Part shown: positions 36,767 through 51,042 of the stretch, piece after piece
Position numbering within the stretch: the first letter of the stretch is position 1
Layout of the letters: each line of letters opens with the position of its first letter
Assembly: GCA_019843655.1 (NCBI GenBank)
Contig: JACDQD010000005.1
Location: forward strand, 27,228,954 to 27,292,953
DNA length: 64,000 bases
Source of the DNA: Lethocerus indicus
Taxonomy: Eukaryota > Arthropoda > Insecta > Hemiptera > Belostomatidae
Direction: 5' to 3'
The notes under the pieces: model-generated
What the model was told of the DNA's origin: nothing
Seen by the model: the letters and a program-made list of their open reading frames with translations, nothing else
Database searches by the model: none
Program-made: the position numbers and the translations under genes

Positions 36767-37884
36767 ATTGGTTGGCCTAATAGCAGAAGATTACGAAACA
36801 ATATTTCTCTCATATTAAACCATAACATAAGACCTATATCAGACCTAAATATGGTCTGACATTAAAACTAAAAATAATTGCCTACATAAATACTCAAAAA
36901 AGAAGGTTATATCAAGACACAAACATAATGTAATAGTGGCTATATACATGGCCCATATAAAGATTTCATTCATTTGAATATAAATAATTAACTGTACCCC
37001 CTCCAGTACTTATGAATATTTTGAGTATTTCTCAAATTATGCTTCCTGAACATTAAAATCATGGGATTTACGCTTCTATATAACTATAAAATTCATAAAA
37101 ATAAATCTGTATTTTATTCTCAATGTTTGGAAGGACTATGGATAGATTTGATACATTATTTTTCCATTTCATGTCTACACTTTTCTTTGTAATCTAGTAA
37201 GTAGTTAACAACCATTGAGAACGATGATTAAATTATGTTTGTAAAATATTATTGAGTCTATTACTATTTGTATATACTATTTGTTGATTTTCTACATCAT
37301 TTTTATGTTTCATATTGAACCCAATAGATATTGTTAAATTATTCAATCGGACTGCTCTCTCTTGTTTTTAGTGTAATAACTGTAACAATAGTCATAGTGT
37401 AAAAACAATAAATACAATATATTTTCTTTCCCCTTTCAAATAAAGGAGAAGCAAAAGCTCAAATAATTTTATGTTCAAATTTTTAGAGATGAATATGTAC
37501 CTTAATGAATTTAATGTACTTAAAAAGGACTCAAGTGGTGCATAACATTGAAAATTTTTTACTTAAAATATTACATTGTGCGAATATTAAATTAGATCAG
37601 TGGAACATTATACCAGTACTCAATGTAAAAACAACAGTTAAAATACCCTGTTAATTCCTTTTATTAGTAATTCATATTATTCTAGTTTACCCTTTAAATT
37701 CTCTATAACTAATTTTTTATCTGCTGTAGGTTACCAGTATTACCAAAAATCAAAGAAAGGGTCCAAATGAACTCCAAACATAGGCAAATAAAATAAAATA
37801 AATAGTATGCTTATAACTCAACACCATACCCAATAAAGTATCTATTTACTGTGTATTGTAATATTTATATACTTAAGTCATTGC

Positions 37885-37887
<3 letters not shown>

Positions 37888-37957
<70 letters not shown>
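37888..37957. repeat. (AT)n microsatellite
   Basis: AT repeat of about 70 bp. Confidence 0.97.
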
Positions 37958-37960
<3 letters not shown>

Positions 37961-39985
37961 TGAGGTCAAATTTATAATATATATTTGACATATATATATT
38001 ATAATATAATATTTATGATTTAAATTATTACTGTTATTTTGTTCTAGTTGTGTAAAAAATTAATTAATTAAAAATGAATTATTGTTCTGGACTATTGTGA
38101 TATAACTGTTGTGATAGTAGTTAGAAAAATAAATTCATAAATACCCCTATCAAAGAGTTACATCACAAAACATTGGATATATGTTAATATATACTAAATT
38201 TATAACTTTCTTCTGCCTTTCAGAAGTATTGACTTATGTCATTTGCCTAATGAAGAAAAATGGCATATATGATGAGTTCTAATGTAAAGTTATTTTCTAC
38301 AAAGAATATACAGTATTCAAGAAACTATTCAGAATGTTGAACTGTAAAATGCAGGAGTAATGCAATTGAAATTAGGTTGTCTAACTAACATGTGACCAAT
38401 AACACTAGAGAGACTAATAACATGTGATCTTTTTATGGACACCAACAAGTATTAGAGTCAAAAGCACTCAAATTAAATAATAAATCATTCCTATTTTCAT
38501 TTTTAGTTCAATTGATGTTTAGTTTATTTTTTGTAATGAGTCATGTCGTTATTAGTCATGGTATTCAATTAAAGGTTTGATATATAATAATACCTGTAAT
38601 TATATATTTATACGCTTGAAGAAGTTAAAAATAAAATATTAAAACACGTCAAATTTTGTTCATCCTGAGCAATCCCATTCAAGCTTGCATAGATACAGTC
38701 AGAAGTAATTAATATGTTATTAAATTCATTGCAATTCTTGCCAGTTGTTACCCATAGTTTTGTTCATGAGTTATGCTGTCCTGCAATGTATTTTGACATA
38801 CTGTACTATGTCCGTGTCTGCGTAGAGCTGCACTGAACTAATGTGCCTTTTATTAATATCCACATCATCTGCTGTGATGCCTTAATCTCCAGATACAAAA
38901 ACAGCCACCATAAACAGTGGTGAACATCCACCAAAAGGATAAATAAATGGGCAATAAATAATATGTTTCCAATAAAAGTATTGGAAATTTCCATGAATTA
39001 TGCTACCTGCCCATTATTCATTATACAGGTGCAGGAAATATTTAAAAAAAAATAAGTAAGAAATTATTAAACTAAATTGAGCAAAAATGAGCAAATTAGG
39101 AATTGTAGAGAAGTCAATGTTCTGAATCAGATGAGATGCTGGAAATGACAAAAGAATACAAATAATAAAGAGCTAAAAGTCTTCAAAACATGAAATTGTG
39201 CTGAAACACTGTTTGAGATGGTGATACCAGCAGGACACATGTATTTATCTTTGAATGTATTTATTTAAATGTAAGCAACGAAAAACAATATTTTTTGACA
39301 CATTTGTAGGCAAATGAATTGGCCATTTGCAACAATAAAAAAAAATATATATAATAAAAATGAAACAACATTTAAAATAACATTTTTCTTTTGCACTTTT
39401 TACTTAAATTATTAACAATATATATATAAACATATAATTAAATACAACTATTTCACTTAAACTTAAAATTAATTGAACACTCGTACGGCAAGATAATATA
39501 TATGCACACAATGTATATACATTATAAATATGTTATAATTACATTTATGTATTTATATAAAATTAAAAGCTCCAAATTATATATTAATAAAACATTCATC
39601 AGTAGGTACCAATTTCATAATGAGTATAAATAAATTAGAAATTCGGTATAATCAAATAAATTCAATTGCACAATTTACAGATACAAAATCATCCCTAGAA
39701 CTAAAAAGTATATGGCTAAAATTAAACATTTCCTGAGGTTGCAGTGCTTTGGTATATTTTAAATTATAAAGTTAACAATTTATTTTAACTATAACCTCAT
39801 TTTCCTTTTTGTTATTACGTTTAATCACTAATTTGGTCCATTCAAATCTAAATCCAGTGTTTTCTTCTACACACGCAGCACTGGTAGGATAAATTAAAAT
39901 ACACACTGAAAAAATGCATTTTTCTAAAAATTGTCCCTCTTTGTCACTACATAGGCTGGCTTATTAGAAGCAGTTGAACTAAATT

Positions 39986-39988
<3 letters not shown>

Positions 39989-40040
<52 letters not shown>
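39989..40040. repeat. (AT)n microsatellite
   Basis: AT repeat of about 52 bp. Confidence 0.97.
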
Positions 40041-40044
<4 letters not shown>

Positions 40045-40202
40045 CAGACATCTGGTTTACTTATTTATTAAAAATAATTAAAAGTATCTTATCTCCAATT
40101 CATTGAATACAATCTTCATTCACACTTAAACACAGTTAATAAACTGAACTTGATAAATATTGACAAATTTGAATATCTAAAACTAAAACCTGACTTGTCA
40201 AT

Positions 40203-40204
<2 letters not shown>

Positions 40205-40263
<59 letters not shown>
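40205..40263. repeat. (AT)n microsatellite
   Basis: AT repeat of about 59 bp. Confidence 0.97.
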
Positions 40264-40268
<5 letters not shown>

Positions 40269-41729
40269 CACAAAATATATATTGTAAATGATGGTAAATT
40301 ATAATCTATCAGAAATGTCCAGTAATATAATTATGTATAAAGCTCTTAATTCAAATTGGTTGGGAGTTCTTTAAGCTCCTAAAGCAATACATTATTACTA
40401 AACTATATGGCTGGAACAAACAACAATGGTCAGGTTCAAGCCTGATTTTGGCATAAGCTCCAATTTAGCTCCAAACAGAAACTACATTTTTGGCTAACAA
40501 CAAACGTTTCAATACCTCTTTCACTTTCCAAAGGTGAAATTATGAGAAAATGTGCTGACTAAACATACATTTGAATTAAAAGACAGTTCTACTATAAAGC
40601 ACAGCTCAGCCAATTTTATAACTCACAGAAAACACTGGTCCTATTTTATTATAAAAATCATACACTGAAGAAGAAAGAAAAACCAGACTAACTCAACATT
40701 TACAATTTTTGGTCACTGGTGGGTAACATGTTTTAATTATTATTACTACTATTACTATATTTGGACAAAAGACTAGATCATTTTCCTTTTACAAAAGAAA
40801 GAAATAAAAATAAAGAACAAGACATCATCATGGCATTGTGTATGGGTTGATACATCATCAATCAGTCTTTTGATGGTAGTTTCTTTTTTAATTTGAACAA
40901 TCACCAGTTTCACAATTTTGGCTAAAACTTAAATATATTCTGAGCAACCCCAGGCCCGACAATAATTTTTTTTCTCTAATAAAGCACATTTCTTCATTTT
41001 CACTGAAATATAAATTTTCAGATTTAAAATCTATTAGTTAATATAATAAGCATTTTCTTTACTACGGTAACATTATCTATTCCCTTTTATTATTAATTCA
41101 TCATAAATAACAAAAATTGATAATTTTAAAGTTCATAGCATTAATCTAAAAGGCAAATGAGCAGATGTACTTTCACAAGTGTAACTCGACACAAAGGATT
41201 AAATATTAAATAAAAACCCGACCTAAAATATATTGAATGTAATTTTCAATATTTGAGATGTGCTATGCATATTCAGTTTTTGTGTTTTGTGTATTCAGTA
41301 TTTGCGAGATTTTTTCTGCTAATAACCTAATGTTTTTATTCTTACTCATTTTTAATTTATTCACTGGACCAATCAAATATTACATTGGTTATACCCATTA
41401 AGAGGTTCAATTTTCAAATTCATACTCATTTGAGTATACAGTCTTCCTCAAATCACAAATTGAATCTATTATACTTATTAATTTTCTTCATCACATCATG
41501 CACAATAGTTCGATGGACATAGGCAGGTCTTCACTATATAACTAATTTTGAATTTATAGTATCCATTTGCAAACTGCACTATATGCACACACTGGCAAAA
41601 AATTCACTGTTATCCATTCAATTTTAGATTTTAGCAAACTTTCATTTTCTGATCAAAACCTGATAATTAATCTTGTCTTCATGCTATGCAAGCTCACAAC
41701 AATGAAAATTTACATGTATGTATTATAAG

Positions 41730-41824
41730 AATTTAATTCTCAGAATGTACCTGTAAAAAAAATGTTTTTGCAAAACCGATTCTGGAAATTTCATCCGTGG
41801 ATAAAGCATTCAAGGAATTAAATT
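41730..41824. repeat. Small TIR element (MITE-like), copy II
   Basis: The left end AATTTAATTCTCAGAATG (41730-41747) and the reverse complement of 41807-41824 agree at 15 of 18 positions, giving a 95-bp element with imperfect inverted ends. A related copy lies at 21613-21722. The family is not assigned. Confidence 0.5.
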
Positions 41825-42476
41825 GTCACACATCATAAATAAAGTGAACTTATTATCAGACACTTTCTTAAATATCCAATATTAACTATGTACTTTTTTT
41901 CAATTTGCATCCATAAACATACCCATTATGTTCACCTTTAATAATACGGAATAAGTAACCACTTTAACACAACACTTATTGTTTTTAACACTTCTTGTTG
42001 GTAATTAATTTTTTAAAGAGTTATTACTCTTTAAAAAAGTAATATAATTAAAATAATTTCTACGATTTCCTGTTCTCCTCTCCCTTGTTTGATCCTGCAC
42101 TGGACCTGGCATTTTATCGTTCAGTATTTTTCTCTTATTGACAGTTTTCGCATCTATTTCCTTTGACAATGACAGAGTAATAGTAGACAGTTGTAGTGTG
42201 ACAGCTGACTACTGGCCGTTGAATGCTACCGACATGGACAAGTCGGTTACTAACCAGCATAGGACCAAACAAGCGTAAAGAATTTGAAAATAATACAAGT
42301 GACAATATTCTGAACCCTCTTTGAAAATATTTTAACAGTGATATATTTAAGAAGAACGGTTTAAATTAAAATGTTAAATATAAACAAATTTGTTCTAATA
42401 AAATACTTCCTTTGTGTAAAAGTACGAAACTTGAAAAGTACTTCTGACCTACAGATAAGCAACATTAGAAATTTAC

Positions 42477-42481
<5 letters not shown>

Positions 42482-42524
<43 letters not shown>
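42482..42524. repeat. (AT)n microsatellite
   Basis: AT repeat of about 42 bp. Confidence 0.97.
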
Positions 42525-42528
<4 letters not shown>

Positions 42529-44470
42529 TATTTTATAAAAGAATTATATAACTCGTAATGACTTAATATCTGTAGAGAGTCTTGCTACACTCAACTAACT
42601 AAATGGAAACAGAATGTCCATCTAAATGCAAATCTAATCAAATGGCACATAATTTGAAACCAACATGATAAAACTAAAGTGGCACTGATATGCAAATGGA
42701 AAAAACTGGTGGCATAAAAACTTTAAGGCTAAGTTAAGAAAAAAGTAGAATGGAAAAGAAGGTATCATATCCTAATTAGTTCTTTGTTATTATAAATCTC
42801 CTTAATAATAATAATGCAGACTGTAGCTCTTCAACTCCTTTGATTTTTTTTTTTGGTCTAATGATAGAATGTTTTTAGTAGTTTTATCTAACCTTAAAAA
42901 TGTACACCTAAATACAACAGTTAAAAGATGAAACCACAATTACTTTCTCTTTCAACATTTTCCTAATTTTAATAACAGAATTTGCCCTATAATTTTGTTA
43001 ATTTGCTTTAACTCAATTTCCTAAAATTTTAATTCATACATTTTTTCTTGAATCTATTTCGCTCCTAAAACAGGTTAAGAGAAAGCGCATTTCCATGTCC
43101 AGTCATCAATGTGGATAACGCTCCTCTTTACAATGATTGATACAGCCAATCTAGTATTAATGTGTTTTAAATTAAAAATGTTTCCAGAAAAAAACAGTAA
43201 AACCATGAAGCAGGTGTGGTTAATTAGAGATCAACTTTTTGAATAATTCAAACTTGCAATTAGGAAGAGAAAAATAAATATAATTTTTCTCTCTGATAGC
43301 AATTTGAATTTAAAAAAATATTTCACCTCAAAAAGGTTTAACAGTACTTGGAAATTTAATTAGTCCTACTGAACCGGGCCATATTTGAATTATTATGTTT
43401 ATGTTGTGAATCTAACTGATACCTTCAAAAGGCACGGCTTAAGTAATCTTAGAAATTAAGCAATTTGTTATCAATGAATAAAATAACACTTATAGGTTTT
43501 GACTGCGAACACTGTCTTAATAAAAAGAAAATCTGAAACTAATATCTTATAAAATAATATACTTTTTCATTTTATTTTTTAGCATAATTAATATTTTGTT
43601 GTACTGATAAAAAAAATTATGTTTTTGACAGAATTCAATTCCAATTTGTTAACATTTCTATTGCATCTATTTCAGTTCTACTTAAAAGAAATGAAAAATT
43701 TTAGACTTGTGTATAACAGTCAATGTATATAAGTGTCTGTGATGTTAAACATACTGCACAGTGCTCTACTCTGCCACACAAGCCCAATCATTCAAATAAC
43801 TTTCTAGTTATGGATTCAACACCATGAAATCATTGGAATGTACATTGTTTTCTTAAGTGTTATAAAAGAGACAATAACAACTGGAATTTTCTAAGCAATA
43901 TGATACACTGTCTGGCAGTGAAATAAGTGACAGGAGCCTAGAACTGATGACACGAATTATTTTTTAATAACTTATTTTTTTTATGTAGTAAAACTCTCAC
44001 AGTTGTGAAAAACTTGCAAAGTAAATGTTTTTAAAAAAGAACCCAATTGTTGATATCGGAGAATTACCAAAAGTTAAATGACAGTATGTGGTAAATCCAT
44101 ATTTATAAACTGAACTGAACGCTTACAAATGGAACAGTACTAGGTGAACTCTAGTATTTGATGGAGTATCAGGTGACAAGCTACAGATGCAAATTAAAGC
44201 ACTGAACAATATTGTATACTATAGCCCATTCCACACGGAGATGGCACAATTAAAATCCTCCAAAGTTCTGTTCACTACCTCTTTTCCAATTTTTTGTTCT
44301 ATCAATATAACCAAATTGGCATAATCATATCCTACAATACGACTAACTCATTTTTGAACTTGCAACACTGTATGCATATTCCTAAGTGCCTTCCCTAAGT
44401 GGAATGAACATTAAAGGTAAACGGTAACAAATACACGTCCCTTTTAAATAACAATGGGTAATAAAGTATG

Positions 44471-47251
44471 TCACGATGCGAATTCCTCGAGCAATTCCTC
44501 CATTGAGCGCCTCTCCTGCTTGAATTTTTCCATATACATTTTTGGTACGGTCCAGTCGAGGAGGATCTGGAGATTGCGCTTTAACCTCTCCGCTTCAGAG
44601 AGGTTATCCTCATTGCAGGGGACTCTGCCGCTTTGTTTGATTGAATCCCTGAGGACAAGATCAATGAGGCGTTTGCCATAACCAAGCATCTCTAACTTCT
44701 CCGGTGTAGATATCTTCTGCAGGAGTACAGCCAGAAGAAGTCGCATCTTGTCTAGGGGCATAGAACCCACCTCCTGCTCCGGTTTCGGCTCCATACGCCC
44801 ATTTTCACAGGTTTCAAAGTGTTCTTGGAGCTGTATTTTCGTTTTGAAATAGGTTTTGCATGCGATGCACATGTACGGCTTGTTGGTCTTGTGTATGGAT
44901 AGCATGTGCTTCTTGAGGTGGGGCAGTTGGCTGAATGCCTTGTCTGGACAGATGAGGCACTTGAACGGTCTCTCTCCGGTGTGGCGCCGCACGTGCATCC
45001 TAAGCGCGGTTGAGTGGGCAAATGCCATATGACAGACAGCGCACCTGTATGGCTTGATGCCACTGTGAGTGCGCTCGTGCACAGTCAGCTGCGATCGCTG
45101 AACGAAGCGCATGTCGCACTGTGAACAGGCATGCGGCTTCTCCGCCATGTGTATGCGCATGTGTTGCAATAAATGACCCTTGTACTTCTTGTTGCATATC
45201 TTGCACTCAAACGCCTTGTAATTGGCGTGGTACCAGACAAGATGCTTTTGGAGTCCGTCCCTTCTGACAAAGGTTTTGCCGCACTTGTGACAGATAAAGT
45301 CCTTCTCACCCTGGTGTCTCTTGATGTGGTTGAGGAGGTTGCTCCTGCAGACAAAGCTGGCCGCGCAGAGGGCACATGTATAAGGTCTCGCCTTGCTGTG
45401 AGTCCTCAGGTGTTGTGACAACTGGCTCCCTCTCGCAAATGTCTTCTCGCAGTCTGACTCTGGGCACCTGGACACCCACATTTATGTCAAAGTATATAGA
45501 AATCCGAGGCAGTGTTAAATGTAACCACCGTCGTACCCGGCTACACGAGATAAGCTCAACTTCATTAGAAAAACCCTCCGCGAATATGCCTGAATGTGGG
45601 GTCTAAGGGAGCTAACAATCTTTGAATAGCAAGTACACGCATTCCCCCCTTTGCTATATTTGGTTAATAATTTATTTTATTTCCATTTCCACACTTCGAT
45701 AATTTTTCAGGTTCCATAATGTTTAACAAGGGTTTATCAAATTTATTTTAGTATTATATCGGTATACTAGTTTTTGCACTTACCCTGAGAGTGTACTGTT
45801 GTGTGATAATGGTCAATAATAACATTTTAATTATAATTTCTGTTTATATTTCGAAAATGTAATTATCAACAGTCCTACTGGATAAGAACTGTTGTTCTTT
45901 CAATAATAAATTATTGTCTCTATTCATTTAGTCGGCTCCAGTTTATCACTAACCCCAGTTCTATTCAATCAGTAATATAATGAGGGATTAATAGATATTG
46001 GATGCTGATGAACAATGGCTTTGGTTCAGAACTGATACAGCCAGTTATAGTAATATTGTAGTTTACAGGTGGCTGAAATGTTTACTTTATTATATTACTC
46101 ATGGAATACTACTAGCAATAGCAAGGAACAAAAACTGGTCTAATTTAAGACCGTATAGACTAGTTGTGACTGAATATCACTGTATATTTATTCCAAACCT
46201 TGGCAAACCCACAGACACCTTAAAAATGTCACTTTAAAAATCTTTAAAGGGTTGAAGGTGGATTTAAAACTTAATTGTTCCACAACTAACAAATAACTTG
46301 ACTAGTTTAGTTATGAACAACATTTGCTCAGGGATATTTTTAACTGCCTCAAGTATTAACAATAAAAGCAATATGAGGATAAATAATGTGTAGTGAGTGT
46401 AACTGCAAATTATTATTATCGTTGTTACTATGATTATTAATCACAAAAATAATTAGTAGAACGAGACTGTAAATGTCCCCCATTCCTACATATTATTTTG
46501 TAAAGAATACAAATAAAATTTCAAACACCGAATGTTATATTATTATAAATGGAAGAAAGCAAAACAACTAATAATGCAACCATATTGCATCCTACACCTA
46601 ATTACCCTGCATACCACAATGCTTAATTTTACCATTACTTTTGACACAACCAAATACTGTTCATGCACAAAATCAATTATTTTAATAAATGGAAGATGTA
46701 TACAGTTCTACAGATAAATATATAAAACTGCTATCATATTTTACAGACCTTCTAAAAAAGAAATATATTTAACAAGAACCAAAATCCATGAAAACCTATA
46801 AATCAAAATTTAAAAGACCAAGACATTAAACATTATGCTTGGCGAACCATTAAGCTGCACTACCTGTAGAAGGTAACCTTCCACTGCTGGAAGAAGCACC
46901 TTACGTCCTCGAAGTGGACAAAAACCTGAGTTTTAGTGTGACAAATTACCTGTATGGTTTTTCACCGGTGTGTATTCTGACATGAAGCTTGAGGCGGTCT
47001 TTAATTGGGAAAGTTTTACCACAGTAGTGACATGTGAATGACTGGTCCAATCTATGTATGCTGACAATGTGGTTGTGAAGGCCTCCACTCTGGCTGTATG
47101 ACAATCCGCACTCATCACACCTGTAAGGTTTTTCCCCGGTGTGAGTCCTCTGGTGTTTCTTCAAATTGTACGCCACTGAAAACTCCTTCCCGCAATCTTC
47201 ACACCTGTGTCCATTCTCACCTCCGTACTTCATCTTTGTTTTTGCCTTCAT
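44471..47251 (-). CDS. C2H2 zinc-finger protein, 11 fingers
   Basis: Two exons, 47251-46950 and 45467-44471, give 432 residues. The splice rebuilds the linker HTGEKPYRC exactly, which confirms the join. Exon 1 holds three fingers ([24 protein letters not shown]). Exon 2 holds eight more, including a shortened one ([19 protein letters not shown]) and a last CCHC-like one (CIACKTYF...HFETC). Standard TGEKP-type linkers suggest a DNA-binding transcription factor in the nucleus. After the fingers comes a charged helical tail of about 110 residues ([42 protein letters not shown]), probably a protein-interaction module that I cannot name. The first Met (MKAKTK) precedes finger 1 directly. The target is unknown. 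Confidence 0.88.
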
Positions 47252-47319
47252 TATTTTAATCTTTTTTTTTTGTTTGGTTTGGTTTGGTTTTGTACGTTAG
47301 ACTAAATTCTGCCCACCGC

Positions 47320-47545
47320 CTGTCCGCATGCGCAATCCTCCTTTATATTAATAATAGTTTTGCTTTTTTTGCTTTCTATATTTACAGTCCGTTCGTGTTA
47401 ATTGGCACTATTTGTACGACTAGAAAATTACCGCACCTCGCAGAGAGATAGATAGTGGTTATATAGAGAAAAGAATTATACAAGAATCCCAATCACCACC
47501 ATTCGTAGTAGAAAGCGAAGTCGACCATGGCGGCCCAACTGTGTG
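47320..47545. promoter_or_regulatory. Zinc-finger gene promoter with NRF1- and YY1-like motifs
   Basis: CGCATGCGCA at 47325-47334 is close to the palindromic NRF1 (insect ewg) site. About 200 bp further upstream, GCCGCCATGG on the minus strand (ATGGCGGC on the plus, near 47527) fits a YY1-type element or the start of a short upstream frame. This is a local GC-richer patch just upstream of the minus-strand zinc-finger coding start. Confidence 0.4.
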
Positions 47546-50189
47546 GCGCAGCAAATTAAAATTCTAAAGAGACATACCAACTACTGCCTCACATGGCATT
47601 GACCACCGAGCTGCATCATTCTCTTCTCTCTGTCTCACAATGCACTCTCTTCTCAGACTAGATAACACATATAACCTCCACCCACTGCCATTACTCCATC
47701 TGCAACAAAAATAACATCTATTACTAATCATGATTTTATAACTCCGGCTAGACATTTATCATATTCATATACATGGCTGCAGTCAGCAGATATCTTCAAC
47801 TGCAGAAAATTACCCATTGACAAACCCATACCCATACCATGTCCAGGAATGTTAATATCATAAACGACCATAATATTGAACAACTATAATAATATAATAG
47901 TTATATAATTATATCCCGTAACTTTAGGGCACAGTTCTTAATTTTTATACTGGAATATAAGTGGTACCCTAAAATACCTGAGGGGTTACGAAAACCTACA
48001 GTACCAAAAAAACATCTCTATATAAATTATATAGAGAATTATCTATATAAATTATATTTTGTCTTGTATAAAATAAGAAATACTTTTTTCCATATTTTTC
48101 AAAAATATTGAAGAAACTTATGCATACTATTTTATTCCAAGCCCATGATGCACAGTATATTGTCTCTTCTCATTTATTTGACCTTATAAATATGTATTCC
48201 ACAACTGAAAAAGCTTTTCATATTATAGTCTATTATTTTCTTCTTCAAGCAAAGACAATAGTGTTCACATGTCTTTCTGAACTTGACAGGAGCTTTCCAT
48301 CTCACTGTTTTATCTTACAATATTAAGCTATAATGGCTAACTTATCTTTATATTAGAGCAAAATAATTTTCATGCACCTGTGTAGGGAATATTCTGGCAA
48401 CATCCTACTAAGGGCACAAGCCAAGATACAATATAAAATATCTCACTTCCTACCCCCCACAATGCCACAGACTCCAGAAACATATGTTGTGAGAGGATCT
48501 AAAAATTGTCTAAAAATAAACCCACTCACATCACGCTTACCCCTATCACAAAACTTATCCAACTGACTTGACATTCACCATTGTATTACTGATTATTCAC
48601 CTTAAACACAACGGCCCTGGGGGGGATTTTCCTTTTCATTTCATTCAATTTTGCCTTTCATTCTTCAGATCTTGTTTGTTGGTGGTATCACCGTATACAT
48701 AGAACATACAATTTCCTAATAAGGGCAAAACCCTTCTAGGGGATAGTGGCCCCAGGTGTGAACTCTTAAGGACCTAGTACTTGTGGAGGAGTTTAGTATT
48801 GATGAGCAGCAAACCTCTGGTGACCAATGCAAGCACCCGTAGAGGAGGTTCTGTTTTTGGATTTGCTATAGGCTAATGTAATTGTTCGATAATGTAAAAT
48901 AATTATCGATCAACTTAGTTTATTTCTATAAATACATATACAATGTCAATTCATATTAAATAACTTAAACGTAAAAGTTGAGCTTGGCCCAATTCAGTTG
49001 GTGAATACCGATTTTGTTTCTTGGCTGAGTAGAAACTCTGGAAAAAAGATAGCCTTGGCCAGTTCACACCACCCTTTGTAGCAATGATGGATAAACCAAA
49101 ATAATAATTTAGAATTAATTTAAAATTACAATATTATAATAATCTACCCAGAGGCATCTGTGTACCTAGACCTGCAAAAAGAATATGTGTGTATGATATG
49201 TCAAAGTGAACTCCCAATTGTAACCCCTTGAGTAGTTGGAATTTTTTCACAATGCCTTACAATGACTCAGACACTTAAAAGGCAGTCACTTAATAACTTT
49301 CTCCGTTTAACTTTCCCAGTTCAAGACTACAGACATTAAACCTTGTGTCATGCTTGTTTTCTATCCATTCTATCCTGTTTTGTATAATCTTAACCAATGA
49401 CCAAATACTATCAGTTCACTCTTACCCCTAACATCACAATCACTGGCCCCATCAATAATTAATATTTTCATTGAAAAACACACTGTGCTTGAAAATCATT
49501 ATTTTAGAATCAAAAATTGAATTCATTAAACTAAGGTTTCACTTTTACAACAAATAAATACACATTTTATATCTTCAGGCTAAAAACTGTCCTCAATTTC
49601 AATCAACAATCCTATGATTCACTTTCTTTCCAACTGTAACACTTCTTCAAATAAGTCACACTGTCAAAGGGTTTTGTTAAATTTGATTGTCTATATAGCA
49701 CCTTGTCTTCACAACATGAACAAATATCTTATATTTCTTAAAAACACTGCTCATCATGCATTATCCAGAGTAAATATAATGTAAAATATATTGTTAAATG
49801 AAAAATTATGTACACTAAATAAATTTCACCTTTTAGCTAACTAAATCATCAATAATGCTGTAGAATTCTGATACATTAAAATATGAATGGTTTATCAATT
49901 GTTATTTATACAAATAATAAAACACATCTTCCAAATGTCAGATTCTTTTGAATTCCCCATAAACAGGCTCTGAACACCAAAAAATTAAACTTCTTAAGTT
50001 TGCTTTTCGGACGGACATTTAAATAAACACTATTGTATTGCTAGCTCGTTACAACATTCATTTTGATAAATCGGTAATTTAAAAAAATTGAAATTGAGTC
50101 AGTCTAACAGCGGCGTTATCATAAACAATCGAATGCCCAGTGGGTAAATTCAATGGTGGTGTCGAAAAGAGAACTTTCATCACAGAGAT

Positions 50190-50255
50190 AACCACTGGTA
50201 GAATGTCCGACTCCGGTCGCCGATTGATTACAGATAATGCGGGTTCAACACATTA
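50190..50255 (+). repeat. tRNA-like element (SINE head)
   Basis: An A-box-like TGGTAGAATGT (50196-50206) and a B box GGTTCAACAC (50242-50251) are spaced as in an internal Pol III promoter. The T arm pairs only partly and no acceptor stem is found, so this is more likely a tRNA-derived SINE head than a working tRNA gene. Confidence 0.4.
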
Positions 50256-51042
50256 AAATAGACCTACAAAATTGTTCGGCCACTTGGGAAACTAGAAATC
50301 AGGTTCGGAATACGCCTATATCTGGTCATTGGCAATATACCGACATTGATTTACCTTATAGATACCGATGGAGCTCCATCTTTGTTTTATTTAAAGGAGG
50401 CTGGTGTTGGGTGGAGTGACACTGGTCACCTATAACCTCTGAACTATTAAGCGAATAATGTTTCATTTTTAGTAAACGTTATTTTCTATAATATTTTACC
50501 CAAGAATGGTATAAATTACAAAAATAATTACAACGGCTGGCTACGGCCGCATGTTGACGAATGATATTTTTGTTTTTACTATTATTGGATATATAATACG
50601 CTACTTTGATTTTTATATTTGGGTTCAAAACATATATTATCCCTTGCACATATCGCTATGCCCCGGATAATAACTTTTGAACAGAAATACTTTATTTTTA
50701 AACGGCTAAATCCGCCATTAGAACTGAAGTACGTCCATCTAGAGAATATGTAATTTTGTCAAATATGTAATTACATCGCCTATAAAATAAGTCGCGGAAA
50801 CGGGGAAGGAAGAAAAAAGGTCATCGCTAAGTAGAAATTATATATACACAGGATCTATTACACAACGGAATAACCGGAGTCAAGATAAAATTAAAGTAAA
50901 ACCAATTAGATCATAAACATTTTGAATGTAGACTGAGCTTTTCATTCCTCTAGATTCGAGTTAACATATTTGACTTATTGCATCGTTTCACTGTTCCAGG
51001 CTCACAGAATAGCGGAACGCGCTCGCTGTCCCGCTCAAAGGA

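Larger units (their letters stand above)
36767..44470. other. 7.7-kb gene-poor convergent region
   Basis: This stretch lies between the PIKFYVE stop and the stop of the minus-strand zinc-finger gene. It is strongly AT-rich and has no frame with coding character. It must contain both 3' untranslated regions; a candidate PIKFYVE poly(A) signal is AATAAA at 37407-37412. It holds four long AT microsatellites and a small TIR element (41730-41824). I see no RNA gene in it. Confidence 0.6.

Noticed and set aside
40425..40460. B-box-like GGTTCAAGCC in the convergent gap
   Set aside because: The hairpin loop is too short for a T arm and no A box or flanking repeat structure is present.
45173..45606. 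Plus-strand frames opposite the zinc-finger gene
   Set aside because: They mirror the C2H2 coding strand; only the minus strand shows C-x2-C...H-x3-H spacing and correct splicing.
47519..47560. Strong Kozak ATGs on both strands around 47527 (MAAQL on plus, MVDFA on minus)
   Set aside because: Both close within about 12 codons without a convincing donor; an overlapping YY1-type promoter motif explains the sequence better.
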